Assembly: GCA_037783545.1 (NCBI GenBank)
Contig: JBBELK010000454.1
Coordinates: 1,860,001 to 1,924,000, forward strand
DNA from: Henricia sp. BOLD:AAB3569
Taxonomy: Eukaryota; Echinodermata; Asteroidea; Spinulosida; Echinasteridae
Reading direction: 5' to 3'
DNA: 64,000 nt
Below are positions 21,640 through 34,642 of the stretch, one piece after another. The number at the start of each line of letters is the position of its first letter. Positions within the stretch are counted from its first letter, which is position 1. The position numbers were made by a program, and so were the translations under genes. The notes beneath the pieces are model-generated. The model saw nothing but the letters and a program-made list of their open reading frames with translations, made no database searches and was not told where the DNA came from.

Positions 21640-23200
21640 ATACTAAACAGTGTATGTAGTTACACCATGCGTGCACGTCTGTAATGCACGGTTCTGTCCA
21701 TTCAACATAGTGATCTACCACCTAACCAATTAAACCAACCATTAAACTGACAAACGAGCCGAGTAACTAATTAACTGACTCACTTGCACTGTGCTATCCT
21801 GAAGTTAATTATTAAATTCAGATAGTCTAGTGCGCGGGTCCTGTATATGAGATTCTCTGAATTGTGTTGTTGCCATTATGGCTTCCATGAAAAGGAGGTG
21901 ACTATACTTTGGATAAAGCTAACACATTTATTTGAAGCACAATGAGTCACTATGTCTGAAATATTCAAGGAATTTTCTTGTGTTGGCGATATCCGAAAAC
22001 ATGTTTCTGAGTAATTTCTCTAATTATAATGAGTGTATTCGATAACAATGCCGACCATTGCCATGCAACCCAATGTGCTTTGTTATAAGTGTCTGCAGAC
22101 TTTTTTAACCATTCATTCAACACAGAAATCATGCATGCATGGTCTTCTACTGCATCTACGTGCCTGGAATTTTCACAAGGCAGTTTATCACCATTACTCG
22201 TTAGTTATGAGGTCGTTGATCATGTTTTGTTTTTTTAAGTTTTTCCATCATGTAATTTGTCTTTAATTAATTAAACGTCACAAGCTTGTTTCTCATTCGC
22301 AAAAACGGAGCCTGCATAATAACTGAGCATAAAATTATATTGTAACATGAGAGCTTATGGTCTGTTATATCGCCGTGTACATCTATGCTGTTAACACATG
22401 CTTGAGTGGCGTTGGCATTCATCACGCATGTTGACGACAAACCAAAGCTAAATTGCCTGGTCTCTTTACGGACCGAGAAATTTCATTTTCGTTTATTAAT
22501 TACCGCGAAACCTTGGCGTCTGTAAGCTTGTTCAAAGATCACGACACACGGCTATTTATTTTTGACCGTTAATATACGGGGATTCCATACGTGACGAACA
22601 ACAGTGTTATAATAAATGGATGCAATTCATTTCAAGTTCAAGTGACGACCGTATACCACAGTTAACGATAGTTCGACTGGAGAGTCCCTTGAACAACGGA
22701 AATTACTCGTCGTTCGAGGGACTCTATAGTCACCGTTATCGTGATTGGTCATTTGGGTGGATGCGAATGGCGGAGCCTGGAGGGTATATGTGCACCTCGA
22801 TTGGGCAACGCGAATCGTATACTGCTTTAATCATAATAATAATAATAATGAATATTTGTAATGCGCCGGTATCCATCAAAAAGATGCTCAGGGCGCTTTA
22901 GACAATTACCTTGAATTAAGCCACCAAGAATGATCACACCGCATGAACAAATTATTGTGAATGCACTGTCATTTTTTGCTTATCGATGTTGGCTTATTTT
23001 TTTAATCGATTCTTAAAGATTTGAAGCATTTTGATGTTAAATGTTAATTATGTATTGTACAAACTGTTGAGACTGTAAGTATATATAATGGTCTTAAAAC
23101 AATAAATTGTCACATGGTTTGCTTAACCATGTGACTGGCTATACAAAACATGCATAACATTAAACCTATAATTATGCCTTGTTTCAGCATAGGCATATAC
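21640..23200. other. Gene-empty stretch with a hairpin and a SINE tail
   Basis: No exon is supported. A small hairpin lies at 22681-22725 (AGAGTCCCTTGAACAACG / CGTTCGAGGGACTCT). At 22831-22905 an AATAATAATAAT run next to AATGCGCC looks like the tail of a SINE on the minus strand. The rest is AT-rich. Confidence 0.4.
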
Positions 23201-23204
23201 GTTA

Positions 23205-23340
23205 AGCAGCAGGTGCGCACGTTAAGCAGAAGATGCGCGGTTCGAATCCTGTGTTTTTCACTGCATCCAGATTTTCCAAACTCATGGACATTTGCCCACA
23301 TTTGTATCGAATTAATGCATAGTTCCGAGATTGCCCGGTT
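23205..23340 (+). repeat. tRNA-derived SINE fragment, same family as 2325-2495
   Basis: It has a B-box-like GGTTCGAATCC at 23240-23250 with the tRNA 5' part reduced or rearranged. The shared SINE body ACTGCATCCAGATTTTCC..CAAACTCATGGACATTTG follows. It ends against a long C run at about 23342-23360. Confidence 0.6.
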
Positions 23341-23399
23341 AACCCCCCCCCCCCCCCCCCTCCCCCCTTAGATACTGTTGCTATGTGCTCTCAAGCCAT

Positions 23400-26300
23400 C
23401 GCAAAAAATGGCGACACACAACGTACAAAGCAATGGGACTGGAAAGCACAGATTTATTGGAAAAAACTCAAAGGTATTTGTATGTTTTAGGGTCGACAGT
23501 TACCGTAGCACACACTGAGCGAAGGGCTATAGTAATGCAGGATCGATGCCTGATATATTCATAAAAATGCGCTTTCCTACCTTTGAACAACGAATCACCC
23601 GACATTGAAACCAAAATTCACCCGGATCACTGCATACAACATGTACAAACTGTATACGGGCAGAAAATCACGTGATTGTTTGTGAGGCAATGCACTTTAT
23701 CTTATGTGGGCGCTGTCTGCTAGCTCTGTTGTGATTGGTCGGCGGGTTCAGCTTGATTGACTTGTCGGAACTACGCATTCACCCCGGCGGTCCCATGGGT
23801 CATTATTCCTAATCCCTATCATACTTACTTTCAGCCTGTTTGCCCATGCTTGCTTGATCTGTCAAGTAAGCGTGATCAGGTATAGGTCCAACGTTCACCT
23901 ACCTACGGTAACCCTAATCAAAATTGTTCCCTGGAGAAAGATGGATTACCCGGACATTTGCTGAAAAGGGCAGATCTGATCATCACCATAAGAAGGCATC
24001 ATGACGAAATTTGAAATGTAAAACGATGCTCAGATATGGGCTTCCTTCGTGCATATTTTTTAATTTAGATTTTTCGTAAATACAAAAAAAGCAGGGAGAT
24101 ATGCAAGCATTGTGGGTATATGAATGTCGTGTTTCTATTGTTGACAAATTTCTTGATGGAATGAACCCAGTTTTCGTTATTTTCTCGGAATGTATAGTTG
24201 AGGTACTACATGTTGGTTTGTGGAGATAACGCCGTTTTTTCCCAGTCGTGTAATTTATCTTTTAATGTCAAATGTTGCCCTCTTCTATTACACAGCACAT
24301 AAAACATTTTGAAAATAAGGCTCATATAGAGCAACGCCTTCGAGTGTACTTTGGACTTTCCCGCCAAAATGTTCTCGTCGAAATTTCGCGGCCATCTTAA
24401 TTCTCACAAAAAATATTGCTACGATACACAGTGTGAAAATGTATAGCCAAATGGTTTGGGAGTATGTCTTGTCATGTCATGTGCACCTCTTGCTTTTCGA
24501 TTTAATTCAAAGATATAGGACCATCAGAGAATCTTTAAATCTTTGATCTACTTCTTTTCATCCCAATCCGGCGGAAATCGTGACTCTGCCGGGATTTTTT
24601 TAGTTTTTCCCGAACAGGCCTTGGGCATTCGCTGTCTATATGTCATATCAGTCAGCCTTGCTGAAATTTACCGCCTAACTTGATCCGATTTTCCGTCTAA
24701 AGTGAACGCCAACCTTGAGGCGCCATCATCGACGTTTCCGATCCCCAGATATTCATATAATTTTAAGCTTCATATACTAGTACTTCGTTTGGTGGTTTGA
24801 AATGATTTGAAGGGTCTGTCGCCACATCAATTGTTTTTCTTTTCAACAAGAGTTAATCAAAAGATCGCCGCAACAAAATATCAGCCGGCAACGTCACGTG
24901 TGTAATGCACTCGAAATTCACAATAATCAAAAACGACAATATGGCGTCCTTAGAATGGAAACAATGCATATAGTCTTATAATTACGAATACACGTACATG
25001 TGTTACACAAGGCCTAATGTGCTTTGTGGACAGACAGTCACGTAGAATATAATAAAACACATGTTCCCTGCATAATTACGCCGAATAATACAAATAACTG
25101 AATAATGTAAAAATCGATAGTTTATATGGCTTGGCAGACAATAGATTTGTGTAAATAGTCTCGTGTATTGTGATTTACAATATTATAATTACGGGTAATA
25201 AATATTAGTATAACGCACACAATGTTTGCAGATGCAATGTATATGTTTATTTAGACTTGTCCGTCAAAATTACGACGAACGATTTTTCAAAAGCGCTGCT
25301 TGTAGATGTGTGTTCGTTAGATGTGCAATTTGGCGGATTCGGATTTGTTTAAATGAATATTTATTTTTAGGGGAACCTTTTTTAAATGTTTGCAGTAACT
25401 GTAGACGCGTCGTTATTCCCAAACAAAAAGCCTCAAATAAGACAAAATTAATCGGTAAAATGCATGTATAGGCCTATACACTCTAGCGATACATTGAGAA
25501 ATACAAACACGTATAGGCCTATACTGGAGTTTGATTTGATTATTGCAGCATACGTCGTTGCCGTGGTAACTTACAAGATAATAACTTGAAGGGCGTCTTT
25601 TGAGAATAGAAATACACATGGAGCTGTCTATGGGTGGTATATAAAGAAGACGAAATGGATTATGTTTGCAACGAAATGTCTCCATTATATATGTTTGATC
25701 ATTATGCATGTGCGCTACACACAATTTTTACAATTTCTTTTTTTGCAGACGGTCACCGATTTTGTTTGCAATACTTTTTTGTTTAAATACTGCGCAATTG
25801 AAAATAGTCCCATGCATGCCTATACAAAATGATATGGTTTGGCGCCTTTTTTGATACAGGCAAAAAGTCGTGCTTCTGTTTACATTTTTTGCTATTATCA
25901 TACAGAACGTCTGAAAGGACTTTTTAAAAACAATTATCGAAATTTTTAAAACAATTGTCGGTCAAACATAAACAACCTATGTTGGAACTTAAACCAAATT
26001 TTTTTTTTTTATTTTCGGTAGGCCTATATGGAATCCGCCGTGTTTTTTTCGGTTGAAGACATTATTGTTGTCCTTCATTTTCAGCACATTTTCTTTTGAC
26101 GCCCCGCATAATGGAGATGGAGCAACCATCCAGATAATAGAAAAGACAACAGAACGTCTGCTAATTTATGACAATTGTTACAAAATAGCAGCTACATCAA
26201 ATGCTTAACGTCACCTTTGAGGCTTATAAAACATGGAATGGGCGCCATAAAACCCCACGCAGAACGCTCAAACCCCGCATGGCAACCAGTAAAACTGATC

Positions 26301-26480
26301 TCTTGAGTCGCGTTAAGGGTCTCTCCAGCCGGAAGGAGCCCCTAGAAGCTACAGTGGAAGTGAAAATCTCCCTTCTGGCTATATATCCGGCTCCGGGGCA
26401 AAAGATCTAATATTGGCGGGAAGGGGGTCGTTTAACACTATACGAGGCACGGACCAGTTGTGAAAACAATGCCGGCGGTT
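23400..26480. other. Gene-empty stretch
   Basis: No exon is supported. Near 24100-24240 there is a diverged match to the repeat at 42184 and 52288 (ACAAATTTCTTGA..GAA..CAGTTTT). The octamer TAGGCCTA, or most of it, recurs at 25470, 25514 and 26021. The remainder is AT-rich with no recognised element. Confidence 0.4.
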
Positions 26481-26498
26481 GTATATTTTAAAAGCTTA

Positions 26499-27667
26499 GG
26501 CCCGCTTCAAACGTCGCGCTTATGCCCGCTTCAAACGTCGCGCTTATGCCGTGTCGAATTAAATTCAACTTGGCACGACGTTAGCATGCACGACGTTAGC
26601 ACGGCAGTGGCTTCAGACGTCGAACTTATTGCAAACTCCCAGTCGAGCTTAAATACATCCAACATGGCGGATGAGTATTGGCACGTCATGCTGGACGTTG
26701 TACACGTGCGTTTTTCATTCTGTCCATTATACGTCGCCATTTTATAATTTTGATGCACTTGTTTGTTGGTTATTTCTTTACTCACATACGCGCTGCGAGC
26801 ATGCGCATTCCTAGTTGTGAACAAAATTGCGGACCAACTTCGAACTGGAATAAAATTCGACACGGCAGAAGCACGACGTTCGAAGCCAAGCCAAGCCGTG
26901 CTTGTGCCGCACTAAATTGAGTTAGCACGACGGACCCTGTCGAGCTAAAATCTTCTGCCGTGTCGAACTCATTTTGCCGAGCCAAATGGCTTCAAACGTC
27001 GTGCTTGTGCCGTGTCTAATTTTAAAAATCAGGCTTAATTTAATTCGACATGGCACAAGCACGACGTTTGAAGCCATTTGGCTCGGCAAAATGAGTTCGA
27101 CACGGCAGAAGATTTTAGCTCGACAGGGTCTGCCGTGCTAACTCTATTTAGTGCGGCACAAGCACGGCTTGGCTTCATACGTCGTGCTTCTGCCGTGTCG
27201 AATTTTAATTCCAGTTCGAAGTTGGTCAGCAATTTTGTTCACAAAATAGGAATGCGCATGCTCGCAGCGCGTATGTGAGTAAAGAAATAACCAACAAACA
27301 AGTGCAACAAAATAATAAAATGGCGACGTACAATGGACAGAATGGAAAACGCACGTGTACAACGTCCATGACGTGCACAATACCCATCTGCCATGTTGGG
27401 CTGCTTTCGAGCGCGGCACCAGGTGCTCCATGGTGCTCCATGGTGCTCGCCCGAAAGGGTGTGTAAGCATGTGTGTGACGTAACGTTTCCACCACCTGGG
27501 AGCACCAGGGACGAGCGCTCGAAAGCAGCCCCGGATGTATTTAAGCTCGACTGGGAGTTTCCAATTAAGTTCGACGTTTGAAGCCACTGCCGTGCTAACT
27601 TCGTGCCAACGTCGTGCCAAGTTAAGTTTAATTTGACACGGCATAAACGCGACGTTTAAATTGGGCC
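26499..27667. mobile_element. 1169-bp foldback element, Harbinger-like
   Basis: Ends GGCCCGCTTCAAACGTCGCG and CGCGACGTTTAAATTGGGCC are inverted repeats, with TTA on both sides (26496-26498 and 27668-27670). The two halves pair over most of the length around a centre near 27030. The recurring words AAGCACGACG, TGCCGTGTCGAA and GCTCGGCAAAATGAGTTCGA lie in both arms. There is no transposase. The 198-codon minus-strand frame is a product of the repeats. TTA duplications and GGCC.. ends suggest PIF/Harbinger (inference). Confidence 0.8.
27400..27532. mobile_element. Element nested in the 1169-bp foldback
   Basis: Ends GGGCTGCTTTCGAGCGC and GCGCTCGAAAGCAGCCC are inverted repeats. The insertion interrupts the right arm between CATGTT and GGATGTATTTAAG; the left arm has the same words joined without a gap (26640-26670 region). 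That dates this insertion after the foldback. Confidence 0.75.
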
Positions 27668-27771
27668 TTATAGAATGTTTACAAGGCAAGGAACAAATTA
27701 TTACATTTTTGCGTTCACAAGATTTTGGATGAGCATCCAAAATTAAACTAGTTGTCCCTCTCCCATATTAA

Positions 27772-28203
27772 AGGAGTTTTTTTCATATTTTTCCACGAAA
27801 TTGATTTTGTTCTAACCTATATATAACAACTAAATACCTCCCAAAGAATTCACTGGAAGAAGACAGGAAATATGCAATCTCCAATTTGGATTTGGAAGCA
27901 AAAAGGTTGGTGTGATCACTGCGCTACTTTATGGAATCGGATTAGTTTACAAAACATCGGTGGTTTTTGTCGATATCCTTGAAAATACGGATTGAGAGCG
28001 CGAAATGTCAGAATGGTATTTAGAAAAATATAAGCACGCTATGAAGTTGTTCATATCTCGGGAAAGCACCGAGTATACAATGTTAATAATTACGTCGGGT
28101 AGGGGCAAAAACAACCTTACTTAACAGAAAAATATAGTATCAAAATAGCAACATCCATGGGAAAATTGGGGGAGTTAAAAGATGTGATTTGGACTCGCTC
28201 CTT
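27772..28203. mobile_element. TTAA-flanked MITE family, copy 1
   Basis: This is collinear with 39160-39466 and 40248-40668. Shared words are CAATCTCCAATTTGGAT, ATCACTGC, GATATCCTTGAAAATA and CATCCATGGGAAAATTGGGG. The left end follows TTAA, and the right end is TCGCTCCT then TTA. Non-coding. Confidence 0.65.
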
Positions 28204-28209
28204 TATCCC

Positions 28210-31200
28210 ACTCCTTTAAAAGGAACCCATAAAACCGAGAATCGGCTCATTTCTCGGTATTCCTATTCGGAACTAGTGCACGGGCAAAATGACTGTGTCA
28301 ATAAAGAGGCAACCTCAAGCTATAAAGTATAGGCCTATAAGGCTATAAAAAAATAAACGAGCAACTTCGAAAGCTTGCAGGTAGCATGTGATCTGTAAAA
28401 TATTTGTGGAGACTCCTTTGGCAAGTCTCAAGATTTATTCAATATTAGCCAATCACCTATGCTCAATGCGTTTGTCACGACTGCAACTAGAGCTTATATT
28501 TCCAGCTGTAATTTCCCATTATTGGTCCTCTAGGCACTAGCTAGTCCGGTATCTCGGTAATTTCACTTGCTAATCTCGCCAATTCTCCTTCGTTCAATTT
28601 CCTCGAACCGTCGACGCCATTCTATAGCTTGGTGCTGCATGAGCTTACACGGAGTTGAGCAAGGCACCTTGGTAAAACAGATAGTGATCATAACCCCGGG
28701 GCAAACTGATTCACTTCCAGTGTTGTGAAGGAAAGGTATACCCGCCATTTTTGTTTTACCTTTACAAAAAACATAAAAGGCGTGCAATCTATGTATGTAT
28801 AGCCGGATACGGGACAGGTGAATTTTCTTGGGGGAGGGAATTGCAAGTAATTTACGCGCACGATAACATTTCACAATCCCTCCAGGTTTCTATCATAGTC
28901 TGGCTTTTTCTTATCTAATGGAATGGCTTACTGGTATACTCTTTTGATGAAAAGGAACAGTCTAGGATTTTTGTGCGTGAAGACTCGGGTGATTTTACAA
29001 GAAAAACTGGCTCGATTTCGTTTGTGAGAGATAACGTTAATGGAAAATTGCTTGAAGGTGTTTAATACATGAAAACATACCACTTTTTTCAGACTTGCCT
29101 TTTGAATGTAATAAGGTTTGGCAGAATTGTGCCCTTTAAAATGTTTGGATGTTTCGCATTTTGTCGTCACGGTTACGTACAGCTGTATACATAATTATGC
29201 TGTGAATTTAAACTGTGATGCGAATGACGATAGGCTTGTTGGCCGCAGTTAACAAGTAAAAGAAAAATGATTAATGCATGGGAATTAATTTAATTAATTT
29301 AGTGCATTTCAGAATAACATGTATGTTCATCTGAACAACAGTATGTTTCAAACTATGGACATTATTAACCTAAATGTCCCAAATTGGTCTGCAAAAACCA
29401 AACGGAGTGCTTGTTGTATTGTTCGATATACAAAACCCGTTGAATGCACCATAAAATCAGTTCAAGGATTTGAATTTTTCGACGTTTTAAGTCGCTCCGG
29501 CGGCAGACGTCGATCGAGTAGTTAGGCCAACGGATGTTCAGGGTTTTAACGTTGCATTATATGGCTTATTGGCCCACTCCACAAACCGACGTCTTATTGG
29601 TTCATTTTGGCGCGAGATTTCTTGCCAACAATTTTGGCGCCATGTCAGAAGCTTGGACTTATGGCGACGCCATGTATATGAACAAGAATACAAAAATCAA
29701 CATATTCCGGTATATGCTGAATTGTGTTGTGCTAAATTTTATTACCCAGAGACATAAAATTATGGTTGGTATATATAATATAACTGACCATGGTCAGTGG
29801 ATCATAAAGTAAGTAAAATGGTGCTGGTATGGTTTAATAGCCTTGCGTTATGGTTTATTTCTAAATTACATGTCGTGCGGAGTGTTACAATGAACTTTAA
29901 TATAAGCGACTCCCTGAAGAAAGCAACCGTCCGCCAAGGCAATGCCATGCTTGTTTATTTCAATAGAGTACATGCAAATCGTATGGATCTGGGAGCAGTC
30001 TAGGCAAAACATTGCTTGCTTTAAGATGGCCGACGGACGCGTTACTTCAATTCCCGCATATAGCTATCTGATGTTGTATAGCCGTCCATTGTATTGGAGG
30101 TCAGTGGTATATCCAAAACACCATCGGCATACAGCCTCGTTACAGCAGGGACGGAAACGAGGCAAGGGTGGCCTAGACCATAGACCTTTTGAGGCTGTCT
30201 TGGGGACAACCGTTTGACCTCGTATTATTTCAATTTCCACATACTAAAACTTGCCCACATGGCCGCTGCTGGTGCAAACGGTCCATATGCGCTGCGATTC
30301 CCACGAGTGGCCATTCACAGTTTCTGTTCATGTCCTGTGCATTATGCGCAGTGTTATCGCAATAATCGATCAGTGTACGACACCTCCGCGAGCCAACGGG
30401 GCGACAGACCGAATGGTGTATCGGCTAAAACCCAGGGACTGACGCGTTGCGCGCATCGGTTCGTCCAAGCGTGAATTTCAAAGTTTCAGTTCAGCATGAT
30501 AATCACTCGGTCTCAGCCGTTGCACCTGCACTGCAGAATTTCCTCTTGATTTCCCGCCAAATCGATCATTTGCACCCGCGTCCGGAGTTCTATCTCGTCC
30601 ATACTTCGCTTTATCGATGGACTATTTTCATGAGTCGGCCATTTTGAACTGATTGGCAAAATCTGTTAGCAACATCAAGCATTTGCACAAAGCTTAATTT
30701 AAAATTAACGCCAGTCTGCTCTGATTTAATTAGTTATGATTACACATGGTCCTACATATATCATCACCAATTAACAGTTTTGCCACATTTTTGAATAGAT
30801 AACTTGCAGCATCAACAAATGAAAACAACTAAACCTAGCGCAGTGGCTTAACTTGTAGGCTACATAACGCATAAAAACAAAATATGGTCAATCTATTCTA
30901 TATAATTACGGTGCCTTTGATTGTACTGAGAACACTTTTAAATTTCTGGGGATTTATTTTGCAAAGATAACAGCAAACATCATTTTATTTTAAAATGGCC
31001 CCCGTTTAAATTTGGTGAAATGTTCGGGTGATTAAAGCTGACTGTTGTGGAACCTGATATAAGCTTCATTACGGGAGTTTCATAATTAATGACTTGAGCC
31101 ACCACCGAAACACCTGTTCGGCGGACGAGGGGCTTACAATTAACGACCGGATCATAAAAATCTCACCGAGGGCTCAACATGCGGAAAATGTCACTGGAGA

Positions 31201-31850
31201 AACATAAGGGCAACGTTTTTAGCGCCCTAGCTCCCGATCCCCGCTAGTCCTCCGTGCTGATAGAGCCTGCAGTGAACACGGTATAGCCGAAAGAACCGAT
31301 TTTTACTGGATTTATTAGGCCTATATCAAAATGTGGGTGTGTTCGATAAGCTTCTTTCGGTGGGTCCTGACCTGGAGATGATCGTGCACATTAATATGAT
31401 CAGCCATGACATTTTGAAACGAGATAATCTCGTATCGACCCGTGGACTCTAATCGAATGTACCAAATGATACATAGAACAGTAAAGCCAAGACAGAGTAA
31501 ATTTAACTGAAGGGAATCAATTTGCACGTCGATTTGCGCCTCGGGGAGAAACCGACGAACCGTTCTTTTATGCATCACGCTTTAGGGTCAGATATTCTCT
31601 ACGAATTTACATTTCTCGATTATAACGAACAGGAGGAGAAATATTCAATACAATCACGAATTATGTGGCCTAAATAGAACTTTTTATATCAAAATATCTA
31701 GTGGTGTCTCGCGTTTGTCAAATCGATATTTCTGAAAAAAAATTACAAATTTCCCGTAAACGTCGTAGTTGTTTTTCTGTCAACGAATACATCTCTGAAT
31801 TTCTACCGTTTTGAAGATTTGTAAATGTAGTTAAAATAGAAAATGTGACT
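28210..31850. other. Gene-empty stretch upstream in the long channel intron
   Basis: No exon with channel motifs is visible. A CpG-richer patch (about 30240-30640) has several open frames but no recognisable domain. A segment near 29915-30040 shares AAGCAACCGTCCGCCA with 2970-3000. A minus-strand frame at 31321-31578 has one hydrophobic stretch but no family match. If the isoform from 32418 exists, all of this is intron. Confidence 0.4.
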
Positions 31851-31853
31851 CAC

Positions 31854-32418
31854 CAATTGTACTGATGACGGTTGCCGAGAGAAAAAGCGCGCCAAAAAAG
31901 TTCCACATTGGTTCGCCGTCCAGGTCAATATTCCTGTACTTCTTCACTAAATGTTCGTACTTGCGAAGCTCTCTGTCAATTTCAGTTAGGCGTATATTTA
32001 TGTCCATTTTGGGTCTTGTGTCGTTGAAAGCTGTTTCGTTGGAGTTAAGAGTTGTAGGGGAGAGGGTGGAATCGGAAGTGGATTCTGGGACCAAATTTCC
32101 AGCGGTTTCGATACTGGTCCTCACCAAGTCCAGAAAATTGTCTCTCTTCGTCATGAGATCCTCGAAGCGTGTCTTTTCAGTTTCTGCCTCAAGATACACA
32201 AAAACGGCCGCTCCGAAGAAAGCATAACCAAGAAAAACTACCACGACGGCCAGGTAGAAGAGCACGGGTTGGATGCGGCGAAAGTACCGGTACGATCGGC
32301 TGTCCATACGGCGATAGTCCAGTTGCTCCCTGGTCGGTGTCATGTTGACCGCAGTCGTACACGGAGATGTTGTTTTTATTGTGGCGCACCGCCTAGGCGA
32401 AGATGCCGAAATACCCAT
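31854..32418 (-). CDS. Two-pore-domain K+ channel, alternative first exon A (TM1, cap, half pore 1)
   Basis: The exon starts at ATG 32418 (ACAATGG context) and encodes 188 codons plus one base; an internal Met at residue 26 is an alternative start. TM1 is about residues 50-74 with FFGAAVFVYLE. The extracellular cap is longer than in exon B, with N-glycosylation sites at N127 and N132 and a heptad-like helix RLTEIDRELRKYEHL. The pore-1 helix GALFLSATVISTIG ends the exon. The donor is GTGAGT, phase 1, as in exon B, so joining to 7991 also gives TIGYG (456 residues) across a 23.9-kb intron that contains exon B. No 3' exon of its own was found between 12.3 and 31.8 kb. The sequence is clearly diverged from exon B. 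Confidence 0.88.
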
Positions 32419-34633
32419 TGTAGCAATTAAAATAGATACAACACGCTATGTTGTATTTAGCATGTGTTTGTGTCCATTCACCGACGTAGCAATTTATGCA
32501 ATGCCCTGGACAAGTCAATAGTGTTTGGCACTGATGCCTGGCAACGTTGAGTATACAGCTAAATTGCCCAAGCCCTCTGCGTAAAATTAGCAGGATGTCA
32601 CTATTTAAGTCGTTTCCAGTTCTGTTGCTTGACGTCAACAACGATTTGAAACTAAACCGACAAGCCCACCTTATAAAGAAGCAAGAATGCTATTCCGAGA
32701 CCATGTAACAGTAATTATACGAGATGTAAAATATAAATGGTGCATCGTGTGGCGGCGACACTTGTACGAGTTCAAAAACGACGTCTGCTCTCTTCGAGTG
32801 CGTGTAGTTGAGTATTTCAGCACGAAGCTCATTTGCGCGCCTTTTCCTCTTCATGCGCATCGGTGTCGTCTGCTTTCAGCAGGTCAAATAAAACATTACC
32901 GCAAGATGCAATCGTTCTGAGCCACACACGTTTCTGTCAAGCTCGCTAAATTGTCATTTTTTTGCGAGTACGTGTGTTGTATGCCAATAACCAATTCACT
33001 GACCTTCAAATGCAAGGAAAAAAGAATGACATTGGCGTTTACACAGAGTTTTCATTATTACGTGCTTGCTGCAAGGTTGATAAGCATAAACCGTACTTTT
33101 TTTCCAGGGAAAAAAGCTCGCTGCTTTTTCAAGTGGTAGGCATACAACAGCGCAAAGGCCTTCGTTATAAATTTGTGGCCAACGTAAATGAGCACCGATT
33201 CGGTCTGCCGAAAGCACTTTGCACGCAATTCTTGTCAAAAAAAATTCGCCTCATTACCATAATGTAAAAACAAAGTACATTTTGCTCGCACTACACATAA
33301 CACGAAGTCAAAACTTCATTGTACCTTCATGTCCTAATACATACAAAAATAAAAAAATATATATAATAATGTCAACTGTACCGAGATGCAAATTAAGCAA
33401 GTGGCGCCAATATCTATTATGAAATAAAACAACCAGCATAATTCTATCGTCTGGCAATAAACCTACATGCACTTTTAGAATACCAGTGCATTTTCTGAAG
33501 CATGTGGTTCCCAACTCACTGATAATATAAAAACGCCAACAAAGCTGGTGTTATGTAATAAGCCAAACTAGGGAAGCCAATAAACTACATGTACAGGGAC
33601 ACGTTTGCAGTATTAGGTGTGGGCTGTTTATAGAATAATATCAATGGTTAAGACAGATTTAAACGAATGAAAGATATGTTTGTGACGTAATTGCGAATTC
33701 AACTAATAGTCGGCTTTGGTCGTCGATAACCGGAGACGTTAATTGGTTGAACCGATAATTACGTCATAAAAAATGTTTTGAGTTGTGGTCGCGAAAACAA
33801 ACCTCTGGGAATCATAACGAAGCAAAAAGAACAAATATTGCTCAGAATAAAACAAAAACAGTAAATTCTATGGACACTTGCAATCAATTTGTTGATAAAA
33901 AAGATATGAAATGCACATCTTATTTCGCTCGTACTTGACAACAGAGGGCAGTACCTAGCCAAGTGAATGGCAACAGAGGGCAGTGTTCAGCCAAGTTAAT
34001 GGCTACGGTACGAGTTGATTAGCCGGCTATCATTGACCCTTATTAAATTTCAAGCAGTAGTCACACGAGGCCTGTTTGATTAAATTAAAATTTCGCTGTT
34101 TTGAAATTGCATGCATTGTAGTAACATGCTTCTCTGCATTCAGAAATCCTACATATTTTTATCACAAGAGCTTTTGAAGTGCTGTAATAAAATTATTTAA
34201 TGTACCAAAATAACCAAACCAAAGCTGAAACTGTTTACGTAAACGTCAAAGGCAATATTAAAAAGCCTGGCGCTGAAAGTCGAAAACTGGCTTACTGTAA
34301 AAAGCTAATGGAAGTTTAGGCATCAGACATGCTCTTTCGTAGATGGTACCCGGCGCAAAAGTGATAAGGAGTGGGATTTTACTAAGTTACCAGCGTCCCG
34401 TTTGCGTGTGCGAAAGTGACGTGGCCGTGCAATTTGATGCATGGACGGAATTGAGTGAGTTTAAAAAGTAGCGAAATTGTTCGTTTATGTTCTAATTCTA
34501 ACCACATTTCGGGAATTTATCGCGTTTTCATAATGTCTAGGCGGGGGCGTAGCTAGACCATTTTGATTGGGGGGTGTGACCAAATTTTGCCGACTGCTGC
34601 CGCGGGCCTTCGCGGAGTCGCTCAGCCTGTCAC
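32419..34633. other. Upstream region of channel exon A
   Basis: This holds the 5' flank and possible promoter of the exon A isoform, but no clear core promoter motif was identified. A dispersed repeat related to 9090-9490 lies at 33690-33820 (TTGTGGTCGCGAAAACAAA). No other gene is supported; frames at 32962-33267 and elsewhere show no domain. Confidence 0.4.
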
Positions 34634-34642
34634 AGTGTCAGC

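Noticed and set aside
21153-21659. 168-codon plus-strand frame
   Set aside because: It runs across three adjacent inverted-repeat elements, and the same elements elsewhere are not open in that frame.
27144-27740. 198-codon minus-strand frame
   Set aside because: It lies within the 1169-bp foldback and its nested element; the same words appear in other frames on both arms. No domain was recognised.
31321-31578. 85-codon minus-strand frame with a hydrophobic stretch, considered as another channel exon
   Set aside because: It lacks a pore helix or filter motif and does not fit between channel exon A and the common exon.
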